DNA of 10,351 nucleotides from Kordiimonadaceae bacterium (GTDB taxonomy: Bacteria; Pseudomonadota; Alphaproteobacteria; Sphingomonadales; Emcibacteraceae): positions 1-10,351 of the forward strand of contig JABIPV010000099.1 in NCBI GenBank assembly GCA_018699075.1. The letters are read 5' to 3'. Below are positions 1 to 7,560 of the stretch, one piece after another. The first letter of the stretch is position 1, and every line of letters begins with the position of its first letter. The translations under genes and the position numbers were made by a program. The notes below the pieces were generated by a model. The model did no database searches. It worked only from the letters and a program-made list of their open reading frames with translations, and had not been told where the DNA came from.

Positions 1-1
1 C

Positions 2-406
2 GCCCATGATGTTGCTTTGAAACTGGCCTTTTTCAGCGCGGTTGGTATTGGCATTCCTGCGGTCATTATGCCACTTATGTCGGACGTAGCTATTTCAATT
101 GTTGGAGTTACGATGGTAAAATTCTTCGTTGCCATGCCGTTAATTGCAGGTACCACTGCCATTAGGATGTCCGTACCAAATCAAATGCGTGGGCAGTTTA
201 CGGCCATGTATTTTGTCTTCATCGGCCTTATTGGAGCTAACTTAGGCCCCGTATTGCCTGGTTTCATCAATACTTTCATATTTGGCGAAGCAAATGATAT
301 GCTTGGAATTTCACTATCTATATCTGCTGCACTTACCATTCCGTTTAGCACCATATTATTATGGATAAGCTGGGGCGAATTTAAAAAGCACGTAAAAATT
401 ATTTAA
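2..406 (+). CDS. MFS transporter, spinster-type, C-terminal fragment (5' end outside window)
   Basis: The reading frame is open from the left edge, so the TTG at 17 is not the true start; the gene begins upstream of the window. The visible 134 residues are the last four or so membrane helices of a major facilitator superfamily permease. They align along their whole length with the C-terminal third of the next gene. Shared landmarks are a GIGIPAV helix, the loop IRMSVPNQMRGQFTA (identical in both) and a GPV(L/I)PGF helix. The substrate cannot be told from sequence. It is the first of two tandem paralogous transporters, with 31 bases to the next start, so co-transcription is likely. The family call is firm through its complete paralogue; specificity is unknown. 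Confidence 0.88.
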   Translation, partial: AHDVALKLAFFSAVGIGIPAVIMPLMSDVAISIVGVTMVKFFVAMPLIAGTTAIRMSVPNQMRGQFTAMYFVFIGLIGANLGPVLPGFINTFIFGEANDMLGISLSISAALTIPFSTILLWISWGEFKKHVKII

Positions 407-427
407 TACAAGAGATTGTATTCCTAG

Positions 428-437
428 GGAGGATAAA
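428..437 (+). promoter_or_regulatory. Strong ribosome binding site that fixes a TTG start
   Basis: GGAGGATAAA sits directly before the TTG at 438. The GGAGG core lies 5 bases from the start codon. The identical 10-mer stands directly before the ATG of the third gene at 1801, at the same spacing. This supports TTG as the genuine start of the second transporter. Confidence 0.8.
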
Positions 438-1784
438 TTGAGCACAGAAGAAATAAAAACAGAACCTGATGAACATCTTGAACATACCATTCGTTATGCA
501 TGGTTCATCACTGCATTATTGATGCTTTGTTATACATTTTCAATGCTCGACCGGGAAATAATATCTTTGCTGGTTGAACCAATCAAAGCAGAATTCGGCA
601 TTACCGACTTTGAAATGGGCCTCCTTATGGGACCGGCTTTTAGTCTTTTTTATACTTTCATGGGTATTCCGCTCGGTTGGGCAGCGGACCGATATAACCG
701 CAAAAACTTAATTACGATCGGCATTACAATCTGGAGCATCATGACGGCTTTTTGTGGCCTCGCTGGAACCTTTATGCAGCTGTTTATCACCCGAATAGGT
801 GTTGGTGTCGGCGAAGCGTCACTTACTCCAAGTGCATCTTCTATGCTTTCCGACCTTTTTCCAAAAGAAAAACTACCTCTGGCGACCAGCGTTTATTCAC
901 TTGGTGTTTTTATAGGGTCTAGCCTGGCCATGATTGGCGGCGGTATCTTACTCAGCCAAATCAAGGACGTAACAGTAACCTGGCCTATTATCGGTACGCT
1001 TGAATATTGGCAGCTTACTTTTATCATTGTTGGACTTCCAGGTTTAATACTTGCCATTTTTATATATCAAATTATTGAACCAAAAAGAAAAGGCCTTGCA
1101 CTTGATGCAGAAGGTCAGGTGGAAAAAGTATCACTGTCGAAAGCTTTTGCTCATATGTGGCAAAATAAAAAACTGTTCCTCAATTTCTTCCTTGGTGGAT
1201 CGATTATAGCCACCATTGGCTATCATTCCGTTTGGTATCCGTCCCTCTTTATGCGTACCTGGGGCTGGTCAGAACTTGAAGCCGCAACAGCAACAGGTCT
1301 TCCTTCACTGATTGGTGGCGTAACCGGCTTAGTAGTTGGCGGTATAATAATGGGTAAAATGATCGAAAAAGGACGTAAAGATGCGGCCTTGTATATTGCA
1401 TTCATTGCTGCGTTAGGCATCGGCATCCCCGCTGTTACTATGCCTCTTATGCCTACGGGTATCCTTGCAGCAACTGTAATGATTGGCGCAAAGCTTTTCG
1501 TCGGCATTCCATTAATTTCAGGTATCGCCATGATCCGAATGTCAGTACCTAACCAAATGCGCGGACAATTCACAGCACTATATTTCGTATTTATCGGCAT
1601 TGTCGCTACTGGTATAGGCCCTGTTATTCCGGGTTTCTTCACGACTTTCCTGTTTAATGAAAACACTGAAATGATCCGCTATTCACTGGCCATTTCAGCA
1701 GCAATCGTTGTCCCCATTGGTTCCACAATGATTTGGTTCGGTTGGCAGGAATATAAGAAAGTGGTATACGCACAAGAAGATTAA
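438..1784 (+). CDS. MFS transporter, spinster-type, complete
   Basis: A 448-residue inner-membrane permease of usual MFS length, with about twelve hydrophobic segments. After a charged, acidic N-terminal tail (residues 1-18), helix 1 carries D38-R39. The loop between helices 2 and 3 carries MFS motif A as G80, D84-R85 and R88-K89. Residues 119-127 (RIGVGVGEA) are the conserved helix-4 motif of the spinster-like branch. A central cytoplasmic loop lies around 214-245. The C-terminal loop 369-380 (SVPNQMRGQFTA) is identical to that of the upstream paralogue. Bacterial members of this branch are secondary transporters of organic solutes, but the substrate cannot be named. The start is TTG, chosen for the GGAGG site 5 bases upstream. 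It lies between a truncated paralogue and an exported VOC protein in one short-spaced operon. Confidence 0.93.
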   Translation: MSTEEIKTEPDEHLEHTIRYAWFITALLMLCYTFSMLDREIISLLVEPIKAEFGITDFEMGLLMGPAFSLFYTFMGIPLGWAADRYNRKNLITIGITIWSIMTAFCGLAGTFMQLFITRIGVGVGEASLTPSASSMLSDLFPKEKLPLATSVYSLGVFIGSSLAMIGGGILLSQIKDVTVTWPIIGTLEYWQLTFIIVGLPGLILAIFIYQIIEPKRKGLALDAEGQVEKVSLSKAFAHMWQNKKLFLNFFLGGSIIATIGYHSVWYPSLFMRTWGWSELEAATATGLPSLIGGVTGLVVGGIIMGKMIEKGRKDAALYIAFIAALGIGIPAVTMPLMPTGILAATVMIGAKLFVGIPLISGIAMIRMSVPNQMRGQFTALYFVFIGIVATGIGPVIPGFFTTFLFNENTEMIRYSLAISAAIVVPIGSTMIWFGWQEYKKVVYAQED

Positions 1785-1790
1785 CTTTAC

Positions 1791-1800
1791 GGAGGATAAA
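1791..1800 (+). promoter_or_regulatory. Ribosome binding site, same 10-mer as at 428
   Basis: GGAGGATAAA lies immediately before the ATG at 1801 and is identical in sequence and spacing to the site before the second transporter gene. It supports both the start and strong translation. The shared string may descend from a gene duplication or be a host preference; two examples cannot decide. Confidence 0.75.
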
Positions 1801-2307
1801 ATGAAAAAACTAACTCACATTATTACCTTAATAATAATTGCACTTTATTCTTCATATTCGGTCGCACAAGAACCGCCGACGAGTTTGCAATCAAACGTAA
1901 CAGAAGATGCAAAATTTACGGGTCTTGTCACTTTTGCCTTTTATAAAGATATAGAAGCCGGTGATAAGTTTTATTCGGAAATAATGGGACTTACCAAAAC
2001 TTACCAACGCTCAGCAACGAGGATTTTCCGCATTTCTCCTACGTCCGCCATTGGTCTAATGGACCTTAACGCGGTTGAAGGCGCTGAAGTGATGAATAAA
2101 GACATGGGCTTTAGTTTCCTAATCGAAAAGACAGAAGACGTGGACCGCTGGTACGAATATCTAATTTCCAAAGGCGTTGAAGTTTACGCCAAACCAAGCA
2201 ATGGAACACGCACACCCGTTCGCAGCGTACATTTTTATGACAGCGACGGATACGATATCGAAATTTTTGCATGGCTTCCCGGCGCAGAAATGTTCGAAAA
2301 GTTTTAG
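1801..2307 (+). CDS. Exported VOC-fold (glyoxalase/dioxygenase-like) protein
   Basis: A 168-residue protein with a clear signal peptide: Lys2-Lys3, a hydrophobic core at about 7-16, and a likely signal peptidase I cut after SVA at residue 22, giving a periplasmic product. Residues 41-158 show the vicinal oxygen chelate layout: a first strand (GLVTFAFYKD), a helix starting AGDKFYSEIMGL, a second half from MGFSFLIEK, and the closing DSDGYDIEIF at 147-156. The Glu in DIEIF is the usual last metal ligand. The first-strand His seen in metal-binding members is not evident (Phe/Tyr there), so metal binding and activity are uncertain. It begins 16 bases after the transporter stop and is probably the last gene of that operon, since the next gene is convergent. 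Substrate unknown; a secreted VOC beside a transporter suggests a shared small molecule, which is inference. Confidence 0.82.
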   Translation: MKKLTHIITLIIIALYSSYSVAQEPPTSLQSNVTEDAKFTGLVTFAFYKDIEAGDKFYSEIMGLTKTYQRSATRIFRISPTSAIGLMDLNAVEGAEVMNKDMGFSFLIEKTEDVDRWYEYLISKGVEVYAKPSNGTRTPVRSVHFYDSDGYDIEIFAWLPGAEMFEKF

Positions 2308-2322
2308 CTATTCATAGCTTAT

Positions 2323-4785
2323 TCATTCGTACCTGAGCGCATGGATCGGATTTTTACGTGCCACTTTGTAAGCTTGTGAACCCACAGTTATCCACGCTAT
2401 CAACAATGCTATCAAACCTGCCGCAATACAGAATAGCCCTACCCACGGGCTTTCTAACCTATTTGGATATTGTGTCAGCCAATTAATCATATAATACCCC
2501 GCTATCGGCCACGCAAAAATATTAGCCACTAATACAGGTTTTGAAAATTGCCAGATCAACAGTTTAATTATATCGGCGATACTTGCGCCTAGCACTTTGC
2601 GAATACCGATTTCCTTGGTACGTCGGTCCGCAACAAATACCGCTAGTCCATAAAGTCCCAAACAACCAATAATAATTGTAAGCACAGCAAAGATAAAAAA
2701 TAAAACCATTTGCCCTTGTTCTTTTTGAAACTCACGTGCAAGTGCCTCTTCCACATAATAGTGTCTAAAAATCTCCCCGGGATACATAACCTGCCACAAG
2801 GATTGCACAGCGTTTAAGACATTTTGAGAATCTCTCGGCACCCTGATCGCCAGACTATAATAATCTGATGTGCTTAAATATATTTCAGGGCGTGGATTAC
2901 GTTTAATTGTATGTATCTGCGCATCACCAACAACACCGATCACTTCTAAATCAATGTAAAGCGGTGTTTCATTTGGACTTACGTTGCGCCTAAAACTTTG
3001 ACCAATAGCTTCTTGTGGTGAACCAATATCCAAAGTTTTAACCGCCGCTTCATTTAAAATGAAACTATATGCCGCGCCGCCGCCTTCGGTTATATTTGAC
3101 GGAGTTATATCCATAGGCCGCTTTTCATCATAAAATCGTCCCGCAATCAACGGGATTTTAAAAGTGGTGAAATAATCAGGATCAACGTTGGTTTTTCCTA
3201 GTGATACCCTGTTTAAGTCATCACCATCAACAATATAAAGTCCCGTATTTTGTTCTGAATAATTGGTTGGTGCTTCTTGAAGTAACGACGCTGCTTCCAC
3301 ACCCGGAATTTTAAGTACTTCTTCCTTAAATGTAGTGTTGCTTAATTTTGTCGCCTCTGCGCCTAATCCGGAAATGATAAGTAGATTTTCAGGATCAAAT
3401 CCCCGGTCAGCAATGCGAAAGTATGTAACTTGAGCAAAAATCACACTTGTCGCGATGATAAGCGCAATAGTGACAACACTTTGGAAAACTACGAGCATAT
3501 TTCTTGCTTTTGTTGTGCCTTTAGATTCCGATGATTTATTGGCTTGCAAATGCTTTATGGGCCTAAAGGATGATAGAATTAGAGCGGGATAAAACCCTGC
3601 CAAGGTACCAATAAAAATCATCACGGATATGATTAAATTACGGATGGCTGGATCACTTAGAGTAAGTTGCAATTCTTTGGTCACAGCTTCATTTAAATAA
3701 GGAAGCAGTAAAACCGAAACAATATAAGCAATGATCCCAGATAGTATGGTCAGCGCGTATGCTTCCCCCATATGCTGTACAATAAGTTGACGTCTAGAGG
3801 CACCAAGTACTTTACGAAGAGCAACTTCGCGGGCGCGGCGGCTTGCCCGTGCCGTTGATAGATTAACAAAATTAATGGCTGCAACAACAATGACAAGTGC
3901 AGAAATGACCGCCAGTGCAAAAACAAGATCACGGTCACCGCCCGGCTTCATGGTGCCAAGGCCCGATCCTTCAAGATGAATATCCAAAACAGGAAAATTA
4001 ATAAAAATATTTGTTTCAGAATTTTTAAGCCCTTCCGTACTAGAAGGCAAAAGGTAGTCAACAAAATCGACCATTCGTTCATTAACGGCATTAATGTCGC
4101 CATTTTCTGTCAGTTTAAAATAAATGTGATTATTGGCTTCATTCCAACTGGTAAATCTTTCCCCAAATTCAGGACTGTTTTCATTTACAGCAATAAGCGT
4201 ATCAATAACCAAATGGGTATTATCACCCAGATCAGCCATCACCGCCGCCACGGTATATTCTTCTTTTAAATCCACCAATGTGACCGTTTGCCCGAGGGGA
4301 TCCTGAACACCAAAATATTTTTCTGCAAACCTTTCGGAAATGATAATACTTGAATGATCACTGAGAGCTGCACGGGCATCACCAGAAATAATTTCCAGAT
4401 CAAATATGTCCAAAAATTCTGGATCTGCCATACTAATGCGTTCTCGGAATTGATTATCGCCTAATTTCACCACGCCAGAGAAACGGTTTAAACGTGCTGA
4501 GGCTTCGATCTCTCCTTCAAAGTACGGTTTTAATGCTGGTTTTATGGGGCCCGACGAATTGGCGAGCTCTAAATCATCCCTGCCTTCAATGATCCATGTG
4601 GTTTGAAGTCGGTAAAGCCGTTCTGCGTCCGACCACTGCGTATCGTAGCCATATTCGTCCTTAACGAACAAAGAAATCAGAAGCGCCGCCGCCATACCGA
4701 TAACAAGGCCCGTTACATTTAAAAAACTGTCGAGTTTATATTTAAGAAAATTACGCAGTGCGATTTTTAGATAATTCTGGAACAT
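2323..4785 (-). CDS. ABC transporter permease, MacB/FtsX type, two FtsX domains
   Basis: An 820-residue inner-membrane protein with the duplicated layout of large FtsX/MacB-type permeases. One helix lies near the N-terminus (21-42), followed by a periplasmic MacB-like domain (about 48-282). Three helices follow at about 286-310, 340-363 and 383-405. A second half begins with a helix at 430-452, then another periplasmic domain, then C-terminal helices near 695-718, 748-772 and 780-801. A short cytoplasmic motif occurs twice, once in each half: REVALRKVLGAS (319-330) and KEIGIRKVLGAS (724-735), as expected of an internal duplication. Family members work with an ABC ATPase in moving lipoproteins, peptides or drugs, or in transmembrane signalling. 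No ATPase gene is in the window. GAGGG lies 4 bases before the ATG. It is 78 bases downstream of the serine hydrolase gene, perhaps in the same transcript, and converges on the VOC gene with only 15 bases between stops. Confidence 0.93.
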   Translation of the reverse strand: MFQNYLKIALRNFLKYKLDSFLNVTGLVIGMAAALLISLFVKDEYGYDTQWSDAERLYRLQTTWIIEGRDDLELANSSGPIKPALKPYFEGEIEASARLNRFSGVVKLGDNQFRERISMADPEFLDIFDLEIISGDARAALSDHSSIIISERFAEKYFGVQDPLGQTVTLVDLKEEYTVAAVMADLGDNTHLVIDTLIAVNENSPEFGERFTSWNEANNHIYFKLTENGDINAVNERMVDFVDYLLPSSTEGLKNSETNIFINFPVLDIHLEGSGLGTMKPGGDRDLVFALAVISALVIVVAAINFVNLSTARASRRAREVALRKVLGASRRQLIVQHMGEAYALTILSGIIAYIVSVLLLPYLNEAVTKELQLTLSDPAIRNLIISVMIFIGTLAGFYPALILSSFRPIKHLQANKSSESKGTTKARNMLVVFQSVVTIALIIATSVIFAQVTYFRIADRGFDPENLLIISGLGAEATKLSNTTFKEEVLKIPGVEAASLLQEAPTNYSEQNTGLYIVDGDDLNRVSLGKTNVDPDYFTTFKIPLIAGRFYDEKRPMDITPSNITEGGGAAYSFILNEAAVKTLDIGSPQEAIGQSFRRNVSPNETPLYIDLEVIGVVGDAQIHTIKRNPRPEIYLSTSDYYSLAIRVPRDSQNVLNAVQSLWQVMYPGEIFRHYYVEEALAREFQKEQGQMVLFFIFAVLTIIIGCLGLYGLAVFVADRRTKEIGIRKVLGASIADIIKLLIWQFSKPVLVANIFAWPIAGYYMINWLTQYPNRLESPWVGLFCIAAGLIALLIAWITVGSQAYKVARKNPIHALRYE

Positions 4786-4863
4786 CTTTCCCTCACTTCA
4801 CCAAGATAAAATGTCCCTACTTCCCTAAACCACAATAGCCCTAAAAGAAATTAAATGTCAAAT

Positions 4864-5949
4864 TTAAGGTTTTAAAGTCGGCATAAAAGTATCCATCACC
4901 ATGTTTTTAACAAAGCTGCTACTAACCCTATAACGGTTCATGAAGACGATGATAGATGTATCCGTATCGACGTATCGCGCGAAGTAGGCAACAAACCCAG
5001 CAACCTGCCCACTATGACTTGTTGTTTTAAGACCACGTTCGGGCGACACACGCCAGCCGAGGGCATATTCCGTATCAGTACCGTCCGGCAAAATCACCGA
5101 CGTCCACATTGTTTTTTTAGATTGCTCACTTAATATTTTTGTCCCGTAAAGGGCCGCGTCCCATTTGGCAAGATCCGCTGCCGAGGAAAGAAGGCCACCA
5201 GCACCAAGGGTTGAAGACGTTTCCGTTGCATTACGGTTTATCAGTTCACCAAGTTTATTTACCCAATATCCTTCGGCACGATTTTTAATAATCGCTTCGG
5301 GATCAGCCATCCGCGTATTACGCATTCCCAGTGGATCAAAAATACGTTTCTTTAAAATCTGACCCAGCGGCAACCCGTCTATGCGTTCCACAATCATGCT
5401 TAGGATAAAATAAGCCGTATTACTGTAGTAATATCCTTGCCCCGGGGCAAAATCTACGGGTCGGGCTTGGGCAATTTTAATCACTTCTTCTGGTGTCATT
5501 CTAAGGCGGTAAACATCATAGCTATATATTTCCTCATAGTCTGGAATACCAGATGTATGTGTAAGCAACTGATGAATGGTTACCCCTGCCCAATCACTAG
5601 GAAGACTTGGGATATATTTGTGGATTTTATCATTCAGTGAAAGCTTGCCTTCTTCAACAAGTTGAAGCGCAGCGGTTGCGGCGAACTGTTTACTTATGGA
5701 GCCAATTTCAAATAGCGTTTCTGCCTTTACAGGAACTGAGAGCTCCACATTGGCCTCACCGTATGTTTGAAGATGTAAAATCTCACCCTTTGACGCCACG
5801 GCGATCAGACCGCCGGGGATATTATTATCTGCCATATAGCTTTTAATCTTTGCGTCCATTTGCGCCAGCGCCGAACGGGAAGGTTCGATTACTTGTGCAT
5901 GCGTACTGCACAGCATTAATGTCCAAAAGAAAAGGAAATATTTCAACAT
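4864..5949 (-). CDS. Periplasmic serine hydrolase, class C beta-lactamase fold (peptidase S12 type)
   Basis: A 361-residue protein with an N-terminal signal peptide: a hydrophobic stretch at 4-14 and a probable cut after STHA at 18. All three active-site motifs of the serine beta-lactamase/penicillin-binding-like fold are present. They are SxxK as S84-I-S-K87 (nucleophile and general base), YxN as Y175-S-N177, and an HxG motif H312-S-G314 in place of KTG. The LLTHTSGIPD block at 128-137 is also typical of the family. HxG in place of KTG is common in the esterase and D-aminopeptidase members, so hydrolysis of an ester or D-amino-acid peptide is at least as likely as drug resistance. The ATG follows the DUF1080 stop after only two bases and has no clear ribosome site, which points to translational coupling to that lipoprotein. 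Confidence 0.92.
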   Translation of the reverse strand: MLKYFLFFWTLMLCSTHAQVIEPSRSALAQMDAKIKSYMADNNIPGGLIAVASKGEILHLQTYGEANVELSVPVKAETLFEIGSISKQFAATAALQLVEEGKLSLNDKIHKYIPSLPSDWAGVTIHQLLTHTSGIPDYEEIYSYDVYRLRMTPEEVIKIAQARPVDFAPGQGYYYSNTAYFILSMIVERIDGLPLGQILKKRIFDPLGMRNTRMADPEAIIKNRAEGYWVNKLGELINRNATETSSTLGAGGLLSSAADLAKWDAALYGTKILSEQSKKTMWTSVILPDGTDTEYALGWRVSPERGLKTTSHSGQVAGFVAYFARYVDTDTSIIVFMNRYRVSSSFVKNMVMDTFMPTLKP

Positions 5950-5951
5950 CT

Positions 5952-6662
5952 TTAGTCTAATTTCTTCACTTTAATATTTCGGTACCAAACCGGATTTCCG
6001 TGGTCTTGCAAGGCAAAATGTCCCGTTTTACTTTGGGCAAACCCGGGCCAAGTGGCAAACTTACTATCGGCCAGAATTGCCGCCCAATTATCATCCCACA
6101 TGGTTGTTTCCACAACTTTAACCCCGTTCAAATATTGTTGAAGTGTATTTCCTGAAACAATGATACGAACCTCGTTCCATTCGCCAACGGGCTTTGACGC
6201 ATCAACTGAACTTGCAATCATATCATAAAGATCACCTGCTTGATGGCTAACAATTCTACCGTCAGGATGACCTATATTATCAACGACCTGCATTTCTGCT
6301 GCTGAATTATAAACATTTTCGAACTTTTCATCTTCAACCACGTGCCAGAATATTCCACTATTTGAACCTTCTGCGACTTTCCATTCAAGGTTCAATTCAA
6401 ATTGACCATACTCACCTTTACTGATGATATCATTTCCAGAACCCGGGCCACCCGCACGGTCAGAATTATAGAAAAGAGTGTCTCCATCAATGATCCATTC
6501 TGACGGAAAATCTTCTCTCATATAACCGCGCCATTGATCGGTGCTTGATCCGTCAAACAATATTTCCCATTCTGAAGATGCTTCAGTATTTTGCTCAGCT
6601 TGACCACATGCAGATAGTGCACCCATAACCATAATCATTGTAATTTTTTTTAGGTTCTTCAT
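5952..6662 (-). CDS. DUF1080 (3-keto-disaccharide hydrolase-like) lipoprotein
   Basis: A 236-residue lipoprotein. The lipobox LSAC puts the acylated cysteine at residue 19 after a Lys-rich start and hydrophobic core. Residues 31-235 form the concanavalin-like jelly roll of DUF1080. The opening LFDG (35-38) is followed by W44; WKVAEGSNSGIFWHV at 94-108 is the core strand pair; EMQVVD (123-128) carries the conserved acidic residue; and the closing strand runs from GHFALQDHG to the end. Some family members hydrolyse 3-keto-glycosides, and many environmental bacteria carry several copies, so action on a modified sugar in the periplasm is the best guess. Its stop lies two bases before the serine hydrolase start. 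A purine-rich GAGAG about 5 bases before the ATG is a modest ribosome site. Family call strong; substrate unknown. Confidence 0.93.
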   Translation of the reverse strand: MKNLKKITMIMVMGALSACGQAEQNTEASSEWEILFDGSSTDQWRGYMREDFPSEWIIDGDTLFYNSDRAGGPGSGNDIISKGEYGQFELNLEWKVAEGSNSGIFWHVVEDEKFENVYNSAAEMQVVDNIGHPDGRIVSHQAGDLYDMIASSVDASKPVGEWNEVRIIVSGNTLQQYLNGVKVVETTMWDDNWAAILADSKFATWPGFAQSKTGHFALQDHGNPVWYRNIKVKKLD

Positions 6663-6697
6663 TATTCTCTCGATTATATTTGAACATTAATTTAAGC

Positions 6698-6712
6698 ACA
6701 CTGTAACAGTGT
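6698..6712. promoter_or_regulatory. Perfect 15-base palindrome between GST and DUF1080 genes
   Basis: ACACTG-TAA-CAGTGT is a perfect 6-base inverted repeat with a 3-base centre. It lies just after the GST stop and 36 bases before the DUF1080 start codon. No T-run follows on the minus strand, so it is a poor intrinsic terminator. A dyad operator for a dimeric regulator, or an RNA hairpin in the transcript, are the alternatives. There is only one copy in the window. Confidence 0.35.
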
Positions 6713-6716
6713 CAGA

Positions 6717-7385
6717 TTATTTTACTACAAATTTCAAAATCTCTTTTGCTTTGTCAGTGTCAGATACAACCTCTTCTTCGGGCGGAATATTTACGCCTTT
6801 TTGACAAGCAGGCCGCGCATTTATGACTTCCAACCAACGGTTTAAATGATCAAGTCCGTCTAAGCTAAAACCGGACCAGTCATGGCGACGGATCCAACAC
6901 CAATTTGCAATGTCGGCAATGGAAAAATCACCCGCCAACCATTCATTATCCGCCAGATGGCTATCGATCACTTCACATAACCTGCGGCTTTCATTTTGAT
7001 ATCTATCAATGGCCGGTTGGTACTTTTCAGGGAAATAACGGTAAAACACATTGGCCTGCCCCATCATCGGGCCAATACCGCCCATTTGAAACATCAACCA
7101 CTGAATAACACGGCTACGCGCTTTGGTCTCTGTCGGTAAAAGCTTTCCCGCCTTATCCGCCAAATACATCATAATCGCACCACTTTCAAACACAGCGAAA
7201 TCATCATTATCCCGATCAATGATTGCCGGAATGCGACCATTGGGATTAATTTTTAAAAACCAATCTTTCTTTTGGTCCATGTCCGATAAATTAATCGCGA
7301 GAACATTATAAGGAATTTCAAGCTCCTCAAGTGTCACAGTAGCCTTGAACCCGTTCGGTGTTCGCGCTGTATAAAGATCAATCAT
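6717..7385 (-). CDS. yfcG: YfcG/YghU-type glutathione S-transferase family protein
   Basis: A 222-residue cytosolic protein with the two-domain GST fold. The thioredoxin-like N-terminal domain (1-82) opens MIDLYTARTPNGFK, where T9-P-N-G12 matches the glutathione-contacting motif of the YfcG/YghU (nu) class. It also has NGRIPAI (49-55, cis-proline loop) and ESGA (67-70, gamma-glutamyl binding). The helical domain contains QWLMFQMGGIGPMMGQ (95-110), a signature of this class, and the N-capping box at S155-I-A-D158. E. coli YfcG is a glutathione-dependent disulfide-bond reductase; that activity is likely here but not certain. The ATG has AAGG 8 bases upstream. The first 14 codons and leader are repeated, degraded, 1.75 kb away at 9103-9155, showing that the 5' end was duplicated when an AT-rich block entered. 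The symbol denotes closest class, not proven orthology. Confidence 0.92.
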   Translation of the reverse strand: MIDLYTARTPNGFKATVTLEELEIPYNVLAINLSDMDQKKDWFLKINPNGRIPAIIDRDNDDFAVFESGAIMMYLADKAGKLLPTETKARSRVIQWLMFQMGGIGPMMGQANVFYRYFPEKYQPAIDRYQNESRRLCEVIDSHLADNEWLAGDFSIADIANWCWIRRHDWSGFSLDGLDHLNRWLEVINARPACQKGVNIPPEEEVVSDTDKAKEILKFVVK

Positions 7386-7400
7386 TATATGTGCCTTTTA
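7348..7400 (-). repeat. Left copy of imperfect direct repeat (living GST 5' end and leader)
   Basis: This stretch holds the first 12-13 codons of the GST gene plus about 15 bases before its ATG. It matches 9103-9155 in the same orientation. From ATG to the GGG codon there are four substitutions and one single-base gap. The leader also matches (TAAAAG, then ATATA before ATG), with one length difference. The pair brackets the AT-rich block. Confidence 0.8.
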
Positions 7401-7441
7401 TCTGTTTCTCAAAACGTATCTGCCTTTAATGACAAATCCAA

Positions 7442-7447
7442 ATTATA
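7442..7447 (-). promoter_or_regulatory. Possible -10 box for GST gene
   Basis: On the minus strand this reads TATAAT, a perfect -10 hexamer 57-62 bases before the GST start codon. No good -35 hexamer stands 15-18 bases upstream, so support is modest. If real, it lies inside the inserted block and would drive GST after the insertion cut it off from its former upstream neighbour. Confidence 0.3.
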
Positions 7448-7481
7448 AAACAACCACTGCAACAATACCATTTTTAAATAA

Positions 7482-7510
7482 TTGACATTTGCGTAAAAAG
7501 TATATTAAAT
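7482..7510 (+). promoter_or_regulatory. Predicted sigma-70-type promoter of the Ntn-hydrolase-like gene
   Basis: A perfect TTGACA (7482-7487) is followed after 17 bases by TTAAAT (7505-7510, 4 of 6 consensus positions). Transcription would start about 45 bases before the ATG at 7561. The DNA is very AT-rich, which makes chance -10 matches common, but the exact -35 and ideal spacing are good support. Confidence 0.5.
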
Positions 7511-7550
7511 TAAATATTAATCTATCATAAGTAGAAACTAATATTCAATA

Positions 7551-7554
7551 GAGG
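7551..7554 (+). promoter_or_regulatory. Ribosome binding site that places the start at 7561
   Basis: GAGG lies 6 bases before the ATG at 7561. The later in-frame ATG at 7603 has no such site. This shows that translation was meant to begin upstream of the TGA at 7588, so the gene is broken rather than merely starting later. Confidence 0.65.
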
Positions 7555-7560
7555 CAACAA

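Noticed and set aside
1223..1666. 147-residue minus-strand reading frame inside the second transporter
   Set aside because: Antisense shadow of a well-supported MFS gene; low-complexity Ile/Pro-rich translation and no ribosome site.
2306..2319. AGCTA-TTCA-TAGCT hairpin as a bidirectional terminator between convergent genes
   Set aside because: Only a 5-base A/T-containing stem with no T-run on either side and overlapping a stop codon; too weak to call.
4864..5949. Antibiotic-resistance beta-lactamase
   Set aside because: The fold and motifs match, but the HxG third motif and coupling to a DUF1080 lipoprotein fit a general periplasmic esterase/peptidase better than a resistance enzyme.
6673..6678. 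Minus-strand TATAAT before the DUF1080 gene as a -10 box
   Set aside because: Transcription would start only a few bases before the ATG and would exclude the ribosome site; no matching -35 hexamer.
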